Part shown: in pieces, positions 7,443-17,051 of the stretch
How positions within the stretch are numbered: position 1 is the first letter of the stretch
How the letters are laid out: the number at the start of each line of letters is the position of its first letter
Assembly (NCBI RefSeq): GCF_003385595.1
Contig: NZ_QNUE01000003.1
Location: forward strand, 309,829-373,828
Length of the DNA: 64,000 bases
Direction of reading: 5' to 3'
Source of the DNA: Chryseobacterium flavum
GTDB lineage: Bacteria > Bacteroidota > Bacteroidia > Flavobacteriales > Weeksellaceae
The notes under the pieces: generated by a model
What the model saw: the letters and a program-made list of their open reading frames with translations, nothing else
What the model was told of the DNA's origin: nothing
Database searches by the model: none
Position numbers and translations under genes: made by a program

Positions 7443-10400
7443 TTATTGTTCTGGTTTTTTCAGGACTTCTCTTATTCCCTCCAGTCCATCACCAAATTGA
7501 GCAAGCAATGCTACAATCTGTGACATTCTATCATTTTCCCCCAGTCCTTTTAAGGTTTTATTTTTAACAAAGGTTTTCTTTATTTCGTTCCAGCGTTCTG
7601 TTTCTTCTTCTGTGAGAACTCCTATCAGCTCTTTCAGTTTCAGCATATTGGCTTCGGCTCCTGTTGTTAACGTCTGAGATTCATTCTGATAGTGATTTAA
7701 GACGATCTGAGTAACTTCATGGTCTGTCAGAATCGGTTGAATCTGTGCAATCAGCTTATTCATATTGCGATAAGACCCCTGCATTTTGAATGGAGGCTCA
7801 TTTCTGTAGTCATCTGACATAGCTGCTGATACGATATATTCTTTATTCACCTTAAGCACCATATTTCTTACTCTGATGGTATTTTTAAGTACTGCTCTGA
7901 AATCCGAAATTTCATTGGAACTGAAATTTCCTTTCAGATTATCAGCGGGATTATCTGTAATTATACAATCATAAAGTTCATACAGATTTTCCATTCCGGG
8001 ATTTGTCAGCCTGGTCAGGTATTCATTAGACATCAGGGCATTCTCAATAAGGCTCAGGTCAAACAAATCTGTTTTTGATCCGGATATTTCTCCCAGATTA
8101 TACGTATCTGAACGGTTCGCCAGCATGTCCGGGATTTTAAACTTTTCTCCACTCTCCGTGTATGGGTTTCCTGCCATTACAAGACAGAATCTCTTGGACC
8201 GGAGATCATATGTTTTACTTTCTCCATTGTAGACTCCTTCAATCTTTCTCTGTCCGTCAGCAAGGGAGATGAATTTCTGTAAAAACTCAGGATTACAGTG
8301 CTGGATATCATCAAGATAAAGCATTACATTATCTCCCATTTCCAGTGCAAGATTCAACTTTTCAAGTTCCTGTCTGGCTCCTGCATTCCTTGCTTCATCC
8401 GGATCTGTGGAAACAATATCATATCCCAGTGAAGGCCCGTTGATTTTCATAAATACCAGCCCCATACGCTCTGCCATATATTCCATCAGGGTTGTTTTTC
8501 CGTATCCCGGCGGAGATACCAGAAGAAGCATTCCCATCCGGTCTGTTCTCTTATCTGTTCCTCCTGTTCCAAGCTGTTTTGCAAGATTAGCTCCTATTAA
8601 CGGAAAATAAACATCATTGATCAGTTTGTTTCTTACAAATGAACTTAATACCTGAGGTTTGAAAGTATCAAGTTTTAATGCTTTCTTCTTTTCCTCCACC
8701 CAACTGTATTTTAATTCCTGAAGACGCTTATATTTTGGAACAGTAACGGTATTAAAATGGTTCAGGCGGGGTACAAATTCAAAGTAATTAAGATGGTATT
8801 CTGCATCTTTTTCAAGAGACTTTAGTTCTTTTACAGAAACTTCATAAGCAATGCGTCTGATATTTTTCGGATCAAACTTTTGAGTGATGATAAATCCGGC
8901 AGCTTCCTGTATCGTATCTTGATCAGCTTTAGGATTAAAAGCCTGTAATGCACTTTCAGCAATCGAATAACATGCCTGAGGATACTGATACATTGCCTGT
9001 AACCGGGAAATAAACTCCAGATCTTTTCCTTTATCTCTCAGTTCTTTCAGAAAAAGTCCGTACAAAGTGGCTGCTTTTTCTGAGATCAGAAAGTTTTCTT
9101 TGTCTTCCTGCTTCAGGTATCTGGCAGCACTGATATAATCTGTCTCTTCAAAAATGTTATGAACTGATGCAAAAGATTTCATTTCTTCCGAAAGTTCTCT
9201 GTTTAGATATTCAAATCCCTGTTTCACAGTGAATGACCGGGCAATAATAGCTTCTGCCTCAAATTGTTTGGTATAATACTCTTTCCTTTCAGTTCCCAGG
9301 AAAAACCAGAAAAGCTGTGCAAGTGCTCTTTCCTGTGCTGTAAACCTCATCAGTCCCAGCTCATTGTGTATCTGCTGCAGTTTCACCACAACCGTTCCGG
9401 CATCTTTATCGTGAATTCCTTTTACAAGACCCTCTCCGAAATGCTCCGCCATAAACTGCCGTACAATCTTTTCGTTTTCTGTTTCAGGGACTATTTCCTT
9501 AAGAGCTGAGAATACGTTCCAGGCAAGATATTCAAATCTTTTTACCTTGCTGTTTTCTGAAACAAATTCCTGATTCCAGACCTCCTGGAAGTCGTCTGCA
9601 GCAAAGCTCAGAGGCTCATAAAAGCTTGTACCTGTAAGATGATAGTAATATTGCGCATTTCTCAGCACCAGAGTAAGATCCAGCTTCTGCTGATTGACCG
9701 TAAATTTATAGTCTCCCAGTGCAATAACGCTTTCCCCATCTGCATAGATCTCTTTTTTATCTTTCAGCTTTCTTACCGCTTCTTGTTGCAGGGTTTTCAA
9801 TAACGTCTGAATTTCCTCTGACTTTGCTGAATCTTTCAACTCTGCAAGCTGTCTTGAAAGGTCTTTTACTTTCTCCACCATCAGGTCCGCTGCAAAATAA
9901 CCATTGATCTCATTTTCAGAATCAAAGGATTCAGCTTTGGTCTGTACGGACTTCAGAACTCTCTGTGCTGCATCGAAGAGATTCTGTGTTCTTTTATTTC
10001 TTGCTTCGGTAAGCTGTACCCTTTTATTCTGGAAATGTTCGTAAACTTCTTCTCTCTTGGTTCCAATCTGCAGGATAAATTCCTCGAAATCAATAAATTT
10101 CGTTTCCATTTCTTCCAGCTGAATAGAAAGTTTGGTCAGATATTCATCACATTTCTCCGGAGTTTGCGAGAGTTCCAGAAAATTAATCACAGACTGGTCA
10201 AATAATGTTATCTGGGCCTGGAAATCCGAAGCGAGTTCTTTTCCTGAGATTTCTCTTTTCCTTTTGCTGAGCTCCAATCTTTCCTGATTCAGCCTTGCAA
10301 AAATTAATGAGATGTTTTCAATAATCTGGGTAGACTGCGAAGTATCTTCAATTTTAAGGTTGTTAACGATATCCACCAACAATTCCAGCTGACCGGAAAG

Positions 10401-12245
10401 GGTGTTGATCTTTTCTTCAATTGTCCTGGCATCAATTGCTTTCTGTAATCCAATGATATCTTCCGAAATCTGTTGTGCTTTCTCCTCATAAGGCAGCAGA
10501 GCTCCCTCCTGAAGCAGAAAATCCACACAGGCATTTGATAGTTCTGTATAACGGTCTGCAAGAGACTTTTCCAGTGTATCCAGCAATGCTGTATCTGCAT
10601 ACTTAAGCTCCCTGGCTCCTGTTACTTCCCCCCGCAGGACTCTGATCTGAGAAAGTACATCAATATATTCTGTCAGTTGGGAGTAGTGAAGCCTTTTCGT
10701 ATCATCCAGAATTTTTTCACAGGACTTTTGTATTTTTTCTAAGGTTTCTTCTGTATTTTTCCTCTGCTCTACTACTTTTTCATATTCATTAATTGCAGAA
10801 TGGGCAATTGCTCTGATTTCCTTCAGCGGAAGATCCAGTTTCTGAACTTCATCTTCACCAAGGAAGTAATAGGTATCCATAATAGATGTGGAAAGCTTCA
10901 CAATATCATCATACAAGCCACTATAAGAGTCTTTTTTATTCAGGAGCGTGATCAGTTCCTGACTTTCCGCTATTACTCTGACAATATCCTTGTTTCCGAT
11001 TTTATAAAGTAAGCTGTCCGCTTTTTCTATATTGGGAAACAACTCTTTTGAAAAAGGAGTCTGCCAGATCTGGGCCAGATGATGTTTTGTTGTTTCAATA
11101 CTCTCTCTGAGATAGATCAGTTTTCCATCATTAAGAAACGTAAATCCACTGCATCGAATGGGTGTTTCAATAGTCTGGGTGATGATATTATAGGAAATAA
11201 GCTGATAATTATTGGTTTTATCATCGTAAAAAACATATAAAAAATTCTCTCCGTTCGGTTCAACTATGGTTTTTAAATAATAAAGCCTGGTCTGATCCTG
11301 TGAGATCACTTTTAAGCCTCCTGTCTGAAGAGCATATCCGTTTGAAAATAAAACTCCCTGGTTTTCAGGAAGTAAAAACCCTGAATACTTAAGAGCATCA
11401 GCCCGGGAAACAGTTTTTTCTTTATGATTGTAAATGAAATAGCGCTCTGTTTCCTGATAGGGCTTTATTCTAAACAAAACAAGATTATCAAGATCACAGA
11501 AGTGGATCTCTGCATCGTCCAGATTCTGATCTTTATGGATTACATCCTCTGAATAAATTCCTTTTCCGGTATCTGTATTGTCTTCAACTTTAATGGTTAT
11601 ATCTCCACCTATACTTTCTACGAAAACCTTATCGGCAAGGGAGATATGCGGATGCTTTCCAGATCTTTGCATATCTCTTGTTGCCTTTATCCAAACAAAG
11701 CCATGCTGCTGAGGATATGAAGTCTCAGATGCACTTCTTGAATCTACATAGATCAGCTGGTTTTCTTTTATCAGCCATTTAAAGGCCTTGATATCAGTAG
11801 TACTTTCTGACAGCTGAAAAATCATATAAAGATAGTTTTCCGTAAAGGTAAACCTGGCAAAGAAAGTATTTCTGTAATATTTATAAAGGTTTTTAAACTC
11901 ATCGATGAAAACTTCATCATTGATCAGGATGTGATCCTGAGGTTCAAACCGGTTATTATTAATTTTATATATTGAAAAAACGTCCGAAATATTAATTTCC
12001 GTCTGAAGTCCCAGATGGGCATTAGACCCGAATATCAGGTGATCCCCCAGTGAATAGATATCTTTGGCAATACAGCTGTGATCCGTTGAAATCCTTTCAT
12101 TGGCAATGAGTGAGAAATCCACTCCTCCAAATATATTTTTACGGTTTTCGTTAAGCTGCTGAAGTCTCTGAATCAAGTCATTCTTCTGCTCATTTAAACG
12201 GTTCTGAATAATTTCGTAAGTTCCTGAATTAAGTTGTTCTGACAT
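7443..12245 (-). CDS. Giant AAA ATPase with DUF3686-type N-terminus (annotated in relatives as DNA repair ATPase)
   Basis: A 1600-residue protein. The first 450 or so residues form a beta-rich region resembling DUF3686. Long coiled-coil stretches follow (about 470-850), then a mixed region, then an AAA module near the C-terminus with Walker A SPPGYGKTT at about residue 1245 and Walker B MLYLDDIQ at about 1308, followed by an arginine-rich sensor region. The family is usually labelled DNA repair ATPase, but no nuclease or helicase motif is visible. Its constant partners here are PspA, flotillin and an OB-fold membrane protein, so a role remodelling membrane-bound PspA/flotillin assemblies is more plausible. 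It is the last gene of the module, 131 bases after flotillin. Confidence 0.85.
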   Translation of the reverse strand: MSEQLNSGTYEIIQNRLNEQKNDLIQRLQQLNENRKNIFGGVDFSLIANERISTDHSCIAKDIYSLGDHLIFGSNAHLGLQTEINISDVFSIYKINNNRFEPQDHILINDEVFIDEFKNLYKYYRNTFFARFTFTENYLYMIFQLSESTTDIKAFKWLIKENQLIYVDSRSASETSYPQQHGFVWIKATRDMQRSGKHPHISLADKVFVESIGGDITIKVEDNTDTGKGIYSEDVIHKDQNLDDAEIHFCDLDNLVLFRIKPYQETERYFIYNHKEKTVSRADALKYSGFLLPENQGVLFSNGYALQTGGLKVISQDQTRLYYLKTIVEPNGENFLYVFYDDKTNNYQLISYNIITQTIETPIRCSGFTFLNDGKLIYLRESIETTKHHLAQIWQTPFSKELFPNIEKADSLLYKIGNKDIVRVIAESQELITLLNKKDSYSGLYDDIVKLSTSIMDTYYFLGEDEVQKLDLPLKEIRAIAHSAINEYEKVVEQRKNTEETLEKIQKSCEKILDDTKRLHYSQLTEYIDVLSQIRVLRGEVTGARELKYADTALLDTLEKSLADRYTELSNACVDFLLQEGALLPYEEKAQQISEDIIGLQKAIDARTIEEKINTLSGQLELLVDIVNNLKIEDTSQSTQIIENISLIFARLNQERLELSKRKREISGKELASDFQAQITLFDQSVINFLELSQTPEKCDEYLTKLSIQLEEMETKFIDFEEFILQIGTKREEVYEHFQNKRVQLTEARNKRTQNLFDAAQRVLKSVQTKAESFDSENEINGYFAADLMVEKVKDLSRQLAELKDSAKSEEIQTLLKTLQQEAVRKLKDKKEIYADGESVIALGDYKFTVNQQKLDLTLVLRNAQYYYHLTGTSFYEPLSFAADDFQEVWNQEFVSENSKVKRFEYLAWNVFSALKEIVPETENEKIVRQFMAEHFGEGLVKGIHDKDAGTVVVKLQQIHNELGLMRFTAQERALAQLFWFFLGTERKEYYTKQFEAEAIIARSFTVKQGFEYLNRELSEEMKSFASVHNIFEETDYISAARYLKQEDKENFLISEKAATLYGLFLKELRDKGKDLEFISRLQAMYQYPQACYSIAESALQAFNPKADQDTIQEAAGFIITQKFDPKNIRRIAYEVSVKELKSLEKDAEYHLNYFEFVPRLNHFNTVTVPKYKRLQELKYSWVEEKKKALKLDTFKPQVLSSFVRNKLINDVYFPLIGANLAKQLGTGGTDKRTDRMGMLLLVSPPGYGKTTLMEYMAERMGLVFMKINGPSLGYDIVSTDPDEARNAGARQELEKLNLALEMGDNVMLYLDDIQHCNPEFLQKFISLADGQRKIEGVYNGESKTYDLRSKRFCLVMAGNPYTESGEKFKIPDMLANRSDTYNLGEISGSKTDLFDLSLIENALMSNEYLTRLTNPGMENLYELYDCIITDNPADNLKGNFSSNEISDFRAVLKNTIRVRNMVLKVNKEYIVSAAMSDDYRNEPPFKMQGSYRNMNKLIAQIQPILTDHEVTQIVLNHYQNESQTLTTGAEANMLKLKELIGVLTEEETERWNEIKKTFVKNKTLKGLGENDRMSQIVALLAQFGDGLEGIREVLKKPEQ

Positions 12246-12376
12246 CGTTTTTATTTAGGTTGTCATGACTGCCATATCACGCAGGGTTTATATAACTTGG
12301 GTACTCTGAAAATGGTTCTGAAATTAACCTTATTTGGGAATCTGTAAGGTTAAAATATTTTTAATGCATTACCGGG

Positions 12377-14398
12377 TTAAACATGATTATTGTTCACCGG
12401 TTTATGTTCCACTCCCAGGTGTTTAGCCATGTCAAGTGCTCTTTCCAGAATTCCTTTTTCCTGTGAAGTGGCAACGCTGTTCAGTTTAAAGATCAGGGAA
12501 GCAATACTCATATTTTTGATATCATCAGAAGAAATTTTGTATTTATCTACCATTCCCATTACTTTTCCAATGATGTTTTCCCCGTCTCCCAAAAGATTTT
12601 CTCTCACAATCTGTGCGTTTTCACTGTGGCTGATGAATTTATCCAGCCCCTTACCCGCAGAAACCTGGCGCACCACATTATCAAAGAAAGTATTGTCACC
12701 TCCTACGATATCAATTTTTGCAGATTTGAAGGCTTCAGCCAATACCATAGACTGAGCTTCTGCAATGTCTTTCTGAATAGCGATCTGAGCCAGTTCCACA
12801 TCTTTTTCTTTGGCCAGCTGAAGACGGAATTCTTCGTGGTCTTTTCCTGCATCATTCAGCTTCTTCATTGCTTCTGCTTTCTCAGTGATGCCCGCTGCTT
12901 CTGCCAATGCTTTTTCTTTGATCACTTCAGCCTGTGCAATGCCTTCTTTCCTGGAAGCATCGGCTTTTTTCTCAATAACGACAGCCTCTACGATTCCCTG
13001 TCTTTCTGCAGCATCTGCTTTCGCATGCATTACCTGAGCCTCTGATAATCCTACTGTTGCTTCTTCTTTTGCTTTAGCATCTGCGATGATTTTACGTGCT
13101 TCTGCTTCTTTTTCTGCTGCATCTCTCTTAGCCTGTGCTTCGATCACATATTTTTGGGCATCTTTTTCAGCTGCCAATCTGCGGGATTCTGCAGCTCTCG
13201 TTTCTTCGATGAGTTTTTTCTCCGCTTCCTGAGTAGCCAAGGTAATTTCTACCTGCTTGTTTCTTTCTGCTGTTTTGAAGGCTTCCAGATCTTTGATTCC
13301 CTGCTGTTCTTCTACTACGGTTTTTTCCATTGTCAAACGCTCGCGGATCGCATCCTGAATACTTTTTTTCTCTAGTTCTATTGCTTTTTCTTTTTCAATC
13401 TGAGCCAGAGAGACAATTCTTTCCCTTTCTGTTGCTTCAAGTGCTTTATCTTTTAATACCCTCTCTGTTTCTACCAGATCAGCGCGTTCTTTGTTTTTAG
13501 AAGCGATAACTACCTGGCGAAGTTTGTTTTCTTCTGCAATCTGTAATTTTTCTTCTGTAGCAATACGTACTGTTTCGTATCTCAAACGTTCTTCTTCCTC
13601 TACTTTCAAAATTTCAGCATTTTCACGGGCTTTGATATTAGCTACTTCTCTTTTTTGAGATTCTTCTTTTTCTGCCAGTTGTTTTTCAAGTTCCAGAATT
13701 GCTTCTCTAGCTTCTACATTCTGTTTTGTAATGGTTTTTTCTTCATCCCGACGAACCTGGTTGGCTTTAATATTCTGTGTGGCTGTAAGCTCGGTGATTT
13801 TCTTAATTCCTTCAGAATCAAGGATATTATCTTTATCTAATTTATCAATGGAAGTCTGCTCAAGGTAGTCTATTGCACAGTCATCCAGCACATATCCGTT
13901 AAGATCTGTTCCGATGATATCAAGTATTTCCTGACGGAATTCACTTCTGGCTTCGTATAATTCTGTAAAATCAAATTTCTTTCCTACCGTTTTAAGGGCT
14001 TCCGAAAATTTTGCTTCAAACAGTTCTCTCAATGTCTGCGCATCGGAAGCACGCTGGCAACCAATAGTTTGCCCCACATTGACGATATCATCTACTGATT
14101 TATTGACGCGGATAAAAAATGCCACCTGAATATCTGCCCTCATATTGTCCTTACAGATCAGCCCTGCTCTTCCTTCTCTCGAAATCTCCAGTTTTTTTAC
14201 TGAAATATCCATAGATTCCATACGATGGATAATGGGAATGACAATACCGGCATTAAAGAAGACTTTTGTACCTCCATAACCCGTCCTTAAAATAACGATT
14301 CCCTGAACAGTTTTTTTATACATCGATAAAATCCAGAAAATCAATCCGATTGATGCTACGGCTGCAACAACAATTCCAGCAATTAAAGGTAAGTTCAT
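12377..14398 (-). CDS. Flotillin family protein (SPFH/Band 7, YqiK-like)
   Basis: A 673-residue membrane scaffold protein. Residues about 4-26 form one N-terminal membrane anchor. An SPFH/Band 7 domain follows (about 30-200). The next 350 residues are a very long coiled coil rich in Ala, Glu and Lys with repeated EAR/AEK-type segments, typical of flotillins. The C-terminal 100 residues are a small globular tail. Flotillins oligomerise in the inner membrane and organise microdomains. The protein sits 119 bases after the OB-fold gene and before the AAA ATPase, an order related to E. coli yqiJ-yqiK but extended with PspA and the ATPase. Confidence 0.9.
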   Translation of the reverse strand: MNLPLIAGIVVAAVASIGLIFWILSMYKKTVQGIVILRTGYGGTKVFFNAGIVIPIIHRMESMDISVKKLEISREGRAGLICKDNMRADIQVAFFIRVNKSVDDIVNVGQTIGCQRASDAQTLRELFEAKFSEALKTVGKKFDFTELYEARSEFRQEILDIIGTDLNGYVLDDCAIDYLEQTSIDKLDKDNILDSEGIKKITELTATQNIKANQVRRDEEKTITKQNVEAREAILELEKQLAEKEESQKREVANIKARENAEILKVEEEERLRYETVRIATEEKLQIAEENKLRQVVIASKNKERADLVETERVLKDKALEATERERIVSLAQIEKEKAIELEKKSIQDAIRERLTMEKTVVEEQQGIKDLEAFKTAERNKQVEITLATQEAEKKLIEETRAAESRRLAAEKDAQKYVIEAQAKRDAAEKEAEARKIIADAKAKEEATVGLSEAQVMHAKADAAERQGIVEAVVIEKKADASRKEGIAQAEVIKEKALAEAAGITEKAEAMKKLNDAGKDHEEFRLQLAKEKDVELAQIAIQKDIAEAQSMVLAEAFKSAKIDIVGGDNTFFDNVVRQVSAGKGLDKFISHSENAQIVRENLLGDGENIIGKVMGMVDKYKISSDDIKNMSIASLIFKLNSVATSQEKGILERALDMAKHLGVEHKPVNNNHV

Positions 14399-14517
14399 AG
14401 TTTATATGTTTATAGTTTATATAGATTGTGTTTTTTGTTATAAAAATTAGCAGATGATACTTAGGATATGGTTCAGCAGAATCAAAAAAACAGTCAGCAT
14501 GGTTATTCGATTTTATT

Positions 14518-15168
14518 TTAATATCTCATTGATCTCTGTACGTAATAAATTCTCTTTTCGGGTTCTTCATCTACAATCATGACACGAACGCCATGTTCCA
14601 GTTTACTTCCATCTTTACTTCTCACCATCAGCGTTATAGGATCGCTTCCGATAAAAACTTCCATCATTCCTATTTTATCATTATGAATAGTGGATTTTAA
14701 TCGCCCCTCTCTTCCTAAAAAAGCATATGATAATTCGCCTTTATGATTAATCTCTTTAAAAAAGGGATTGAGAGGTTTTAGTATTATTTTAGTCAGCAGC
14801 ATTCCTGCAATCATCAGCGGAAAGAGAATCAGTATTCCTGCCCATGTAGGTAATGGGATAAAATAATTCAGATAAAATGAGCCCAGCCAAGTAATCAGAA
14901 GTGAGAGCGTAAGAAAATAGCTCACAGGAACGATATCCAGATTCAGAAATTTCAGGAAATGCATCCATGCCGAAGAATCGTGGTCAGGGGTATGGAAATG
15001 TCCGTCCGGAACATCTATATCTGTATCCAGATCAGAGTGAATCCCGACATCTATATCCAGCCCTGTTAGAATGGTGAAGAGCCAGTAGATCACAGAAAGT
15101 CCCAGAAGAACTGTCAGTACCGTATTCACCGGAGAGAATGCTACATTTAAAAATTCCTGAAAGGTCAT
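14518..15168 (-). CDS. OB-fold membrane protein (YqiJ/NfeD-like)
   Basis: A 216-residue membrane protein with hydrophobic segments at about residues 14-36, 78-97 and 100-125 and a C-terminal soluble beta-rich domain (about 145-216) of the OB/NfeD-like type. Between the first two membrane segments lies an unusual acidic and His-rich loop with repeated D-x-D pairs (about residues 38-62), which could bind metal. Such proteins pair with flotillins across bacteria. The gene begins 3 bases after the pspA stop and is followed by flotillin, so it belongs to the same transcript. The family call is by architecture and context. Confidence 0.75.
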   Translation of the reverse strand: MTFQEFLNVAFSPVNTVLTVLLGLSVIYWLFTILTGLDIDVGIHSDLDTDIDVPDGHFHTPDHDSSAWMHFLKFLNLDIVPVSYFLTLSLLITWLGSFYLNYFIPLPTWAGILILFPLMIAGMLLTKIILKPLNPFFKEINHKGELSYAFLGREGRLKSTIHNDKIGMMEVFIGSDPITLMVRSKDGSKLEHGVRVMIVDEEPEKRIYYVQRSMRY

Positions 15169-15171
15169 ATA

Positions 15172-15873
15172 TTAGCCTTTTTTAAGTGTTTCTTTTAATC
15201 TGTTTAATGCTTCTTCAGCTTCTGTATCATTATTGTTTATAATAGCGTCTATTTCTTCATCAATACTTTTCCCTGGTTTTGAAAGATCAGAATAAGCTTC
15301 TGCAAGGGTTTCCTGCTGTATAACCCGGTCTTTAAGTTTTTCCAGCATACTTACCGTGCTTCCGGTATCCATCTGAGTCATCTTCTTATTGATATCTTTG
15401 GTGGCTTCGCTTACCTGGACCCTTGCTTTCAGGGTATTCAATTCGTTTTCCCACTTCGCAATGCCAGATTTCAGATGATTGATGCTTCCCTGCATTTTTT
15501 CGCATTCATCATATAGCTTTTCATGCTCATTCTGCAGTGTTTTTGCTTTTTCCAGCGAAGAGACCTGTCTTTTTAGCGCTTCTTTGGCAAGACGGTCTGC
15601 TTCTGCAGTTTTTACTTCTCCTTTTTCAGCTTTCTGAACAATGACTATGGCTTTATTATAATAATCCCGGGCTGTTTGCCCTTCTGTTTCCGCTTCATTT
15701 TTTTTGCGAATAGCAAGAGCTTTCATCTGGGCAAGAGCTTCTATACTTTTTCCCAGCTGTTCTTTCATTTCACGGATTCCTTCTTCCGTTAAATTGATGG
15801 GGTCTTCAAAGCTTTCAATCACAGAATGAATCTCTGCTTTTCCTATTGTTAACAACCTTTTAAAAATGTTCAT
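15172..15873 (-). CDS. PspA/IM30 family protein
   Basis: A 233-residue almost entirely helical protein. It opens with an amphipathic helix (MNIFKRLLTIGKAEIHSVIES) and the typical ESFEDP segment, followed by long coiled-coil hairpins to about residue 190 and an acidic tail. This is the layout of PspA/IM30/Vipp1, ESCRT-III-like proteins that form rods or rings on stressed membranes. No PspF, PspB or PspC gene is nearby, so control differs from the enterobacterial Psp system and may lie with the divergent XRE regulator. The gene sits 19 bases after the YbjN-like gene and 3 bases before the OB-fold gene. Confidence 0.88.
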   Translation of the reverse strand: MNIFKRLLTIGKAEIHSVIESFEDPINLTEEGIREMKEQLGKSIEALAQMKALAIRKKNEAETEGQTARDYYNKAIVIVQKAEKGEVKTAEADRLAKEALKRQVSSLEKAKTLQNEHEKLYDECEKMQGSINHLKSGIAKWENELNTLKARVQVSEATKDINKKMTQMDTGSTVSMLEKLKDRVIQQETLAEAYSDLSKPGKSIDEEIDAIINNNDTEAEEALNRLKETLKKG

Positions 15874-15892
15874 TTTAAATATCTTTTGTGAA

Positions 15893-16288
15893 TTACTTAC
15901 TCATCTCAAGCATTTCTGCTGTAAATTCTCCCACCAGGATTCCTAAGGAATTGATAGAAGCCATTACTTCGTTTTGTGCCATATTATCAGTTGGAAGTGT
16001 ATCTCTGAAAATTACCCGTCTCCCTGTCCCGTCCAGGGCAAATGCCCCGTGAACAATATCCCTGTTTTTCTGAAGCAGCCTCAGAAATATTTTTTCGGAG
16101 GGGTTTTTGATTTCAAAAAGAAATTGTTCCATAATCAGAATAGAATCTGATATTATTAGGATCATGTTTTTTATACCGTTGGATTCTTTTTCAATGATTA
16201 AGATTCTCTGGGCTTCATCCTCAAGCGTGATGTTAAACTCATAATCTAACAACCACTCTTTGACCGTTCTGAATATTTGATTTCTCAT
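15893..16288 (-). CDS. YbjN / Tir-chaperone-like small protein
   Basis: A 131-residue soluble protein of mixed strands and helices without signal peptide. Its pattern (an N-terminal helix with WLLDYEFNITLED, two strand pairs, then a helix ending NSLGILVGEFTAEMLEM) resembles YbjN-domain and type III chaperone-like proteins, which are recurrent first partners of PspA-type genes. It is the promoter-proximal gene of the five-gene module. Its start at 16288 lies about 25 bases downstream of an operator-like palindrome. The likely role is as a chaperone or sensor that binds a module partner; this is inferred from position. Confidence 0.65.
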   Translation of the reverse strand: MRNQIFRTVKEWLLDYEFNITLEDEAQRILIIEKESNGIKNMILIISDSILIMEQFLFEIKNPSEKIFLRLLQKNRDIVHGAFALDGTGRRVIFRDTLPTDNMAQNEVMASINSLGILVGEFTAEMLEMSK

Positions 16289-16314
16289 GATGGCTGGTTT
16301 AGTGTTTTATTTTC

Positions 16315-16322
16315 GTCTAGAC
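16315..16322. promoter_or_regulatory. GTCTAGAC palindrome, candidate XRE operator
   Basis: A perfect 8-bp palindrome lies directly at the downstream edge of the -7 box of the module promoter, where a bound repressor would cover the start of transcription. An 8-base part of it, TAGACAAA (16318-16325), recurs at 16402-16409 just before the ATG of the divergent XRE gene. The repeat at both divergent starts suggests that the XRE protein binds here and controls both itself and the module. Confidence 0.5.
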
Positions 16323-16352
16323 AAATATAAAATAAAATTTCCAAAATGCAAA
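16322..16352 (-). promoter_or_regulatory. Bacteroidota-type promoter of the YbjN-PspA-flotillin-ATPase module
   Basis: On the minus strand TTTG (16352-16349) is separated by exactly 19 bases from TATATTTG (16329-16322), a full match to the Bacteroidota consensus TTTG-N19-TAnnTTTG. Transcription would start near 16315, within the GTCTAGAC palindrome, giving a leader of about 27 bases. Confidence 0.75.
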
Positions 16353-16383
16353 TAATATTAGCAATTATTTGTTTCAGATTCTC

Positions 16384-16391
16384 TATATTTG
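16384..16391 (+). promoter_or_regulatory. -7 box of the XRE regulator gene
   Basis: TATATTTG matches the Bacteroidota -7 consensus and lies 18 bases before the ATG at 16410. No well-spaced -33 TTTG is seen. The TTAGAC half-site follows it at 16401-16406, consistent with autoregulation. Confidence 0.6.
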
Positions 16392-16409
16392 CAAAAAAGA
16401 TTAGACAAA

Positions 16410-17030
16410 ATGAGCTTCTTTGGAACCAATATTAAGAAGATAAGACAGGTAAAAGGACTGAGCCAAAAGGCTTTTGCTGATTTATTTGATTTAAACAGAG
16501 GAGTTATAAGCTCTTATGAGGAAGGACGTGCTGAACCCAAGATCGAAACAATATTAAAGGTAGCAAATCATTTTAACCTTAATCTTGATCAGTTGCTGAC
16601 TGAAATCCTGCCGGTAAACCAGCTCGCAAGTGTTTCTGACATTGACCAGTTAATGCTTTTTCCGGAGTTGGCAATTCAGAACAGCAAAGGAATGCAGCCT
16701 AAAGTGGAAGAAAATAATCCTAACGGATCAATACTGCAAAAAATATTAGCAAAAATTGATGTTATATATGAATTTACTTCTGAAAAACATTTACTACCCC
16801 AATATCAATATGGTGATATTCTATTTCTTAATAAAGCAGATCTGACGGTAGATACTATTAGCAATTTATTCATCTTTACCAATGAAAACCTTCACCACGC
16901 AACGGACAATCAATCCAAGAATAAAGAAAACGCAGAATATTATAAGATTGTAGGATATGTTTCCACAACAGACAAGAATATATTTACCGGCATTTTTGAA
17001 AGACTGGAAAGACTGGAAAAGAAAATCTGA
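16410..17030 (+). CDS. XRE family transcriptional regulator with S24-like C-terminal domain
   Basis: A 206-residue regulator. Residues about 4-62 form an XRE helix-turn-helix (IKKIRQVKGLSQKAFADLF with recognition helix NRGVISSYEEGRAEP). The C-terminal half has a LexA/S24-like pattern (PQYQYGDILFLNKADLT) but lacks the catalytic serine, so self-cleavage is unlikely. The ATG at 16410 is preferred over the TTG at 16389, because it follows a TATATTTG -7 box at the right distance and starts just before the HTH. It is divergent from the PspA-flotillin module and shares its operator region, which makes it the likely regulator of that module. Confidence 0.82.
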   Translation: MSFFGTNIKKIRQVKGLSQKAFADLFDLNRGVISSYEEGRAEPKIETILKVANHFNLNLDQLLTEILPVNQLASVSDIDQLMLFPELAIQNSKGMQPKVEENNPNGSILQKILAKIDVIYEFTSEKHLLPQYQYGDILFLNKADLTVDTISNLFIFTNENLHHATDNQSKNKENAEYYKIVGYVSTTDKNIFTGIFERLERLEKKI

Positions 17031-17051
17031 GAAACTAAATTATAAATTATA

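Noticed and set aside
7443..12245. DNA repair as the function of the giant ATPase
   Set aside because: Only a AAA module and coiled coils are visible; no nuclease, helicase or DNA-binding motif supports the name.
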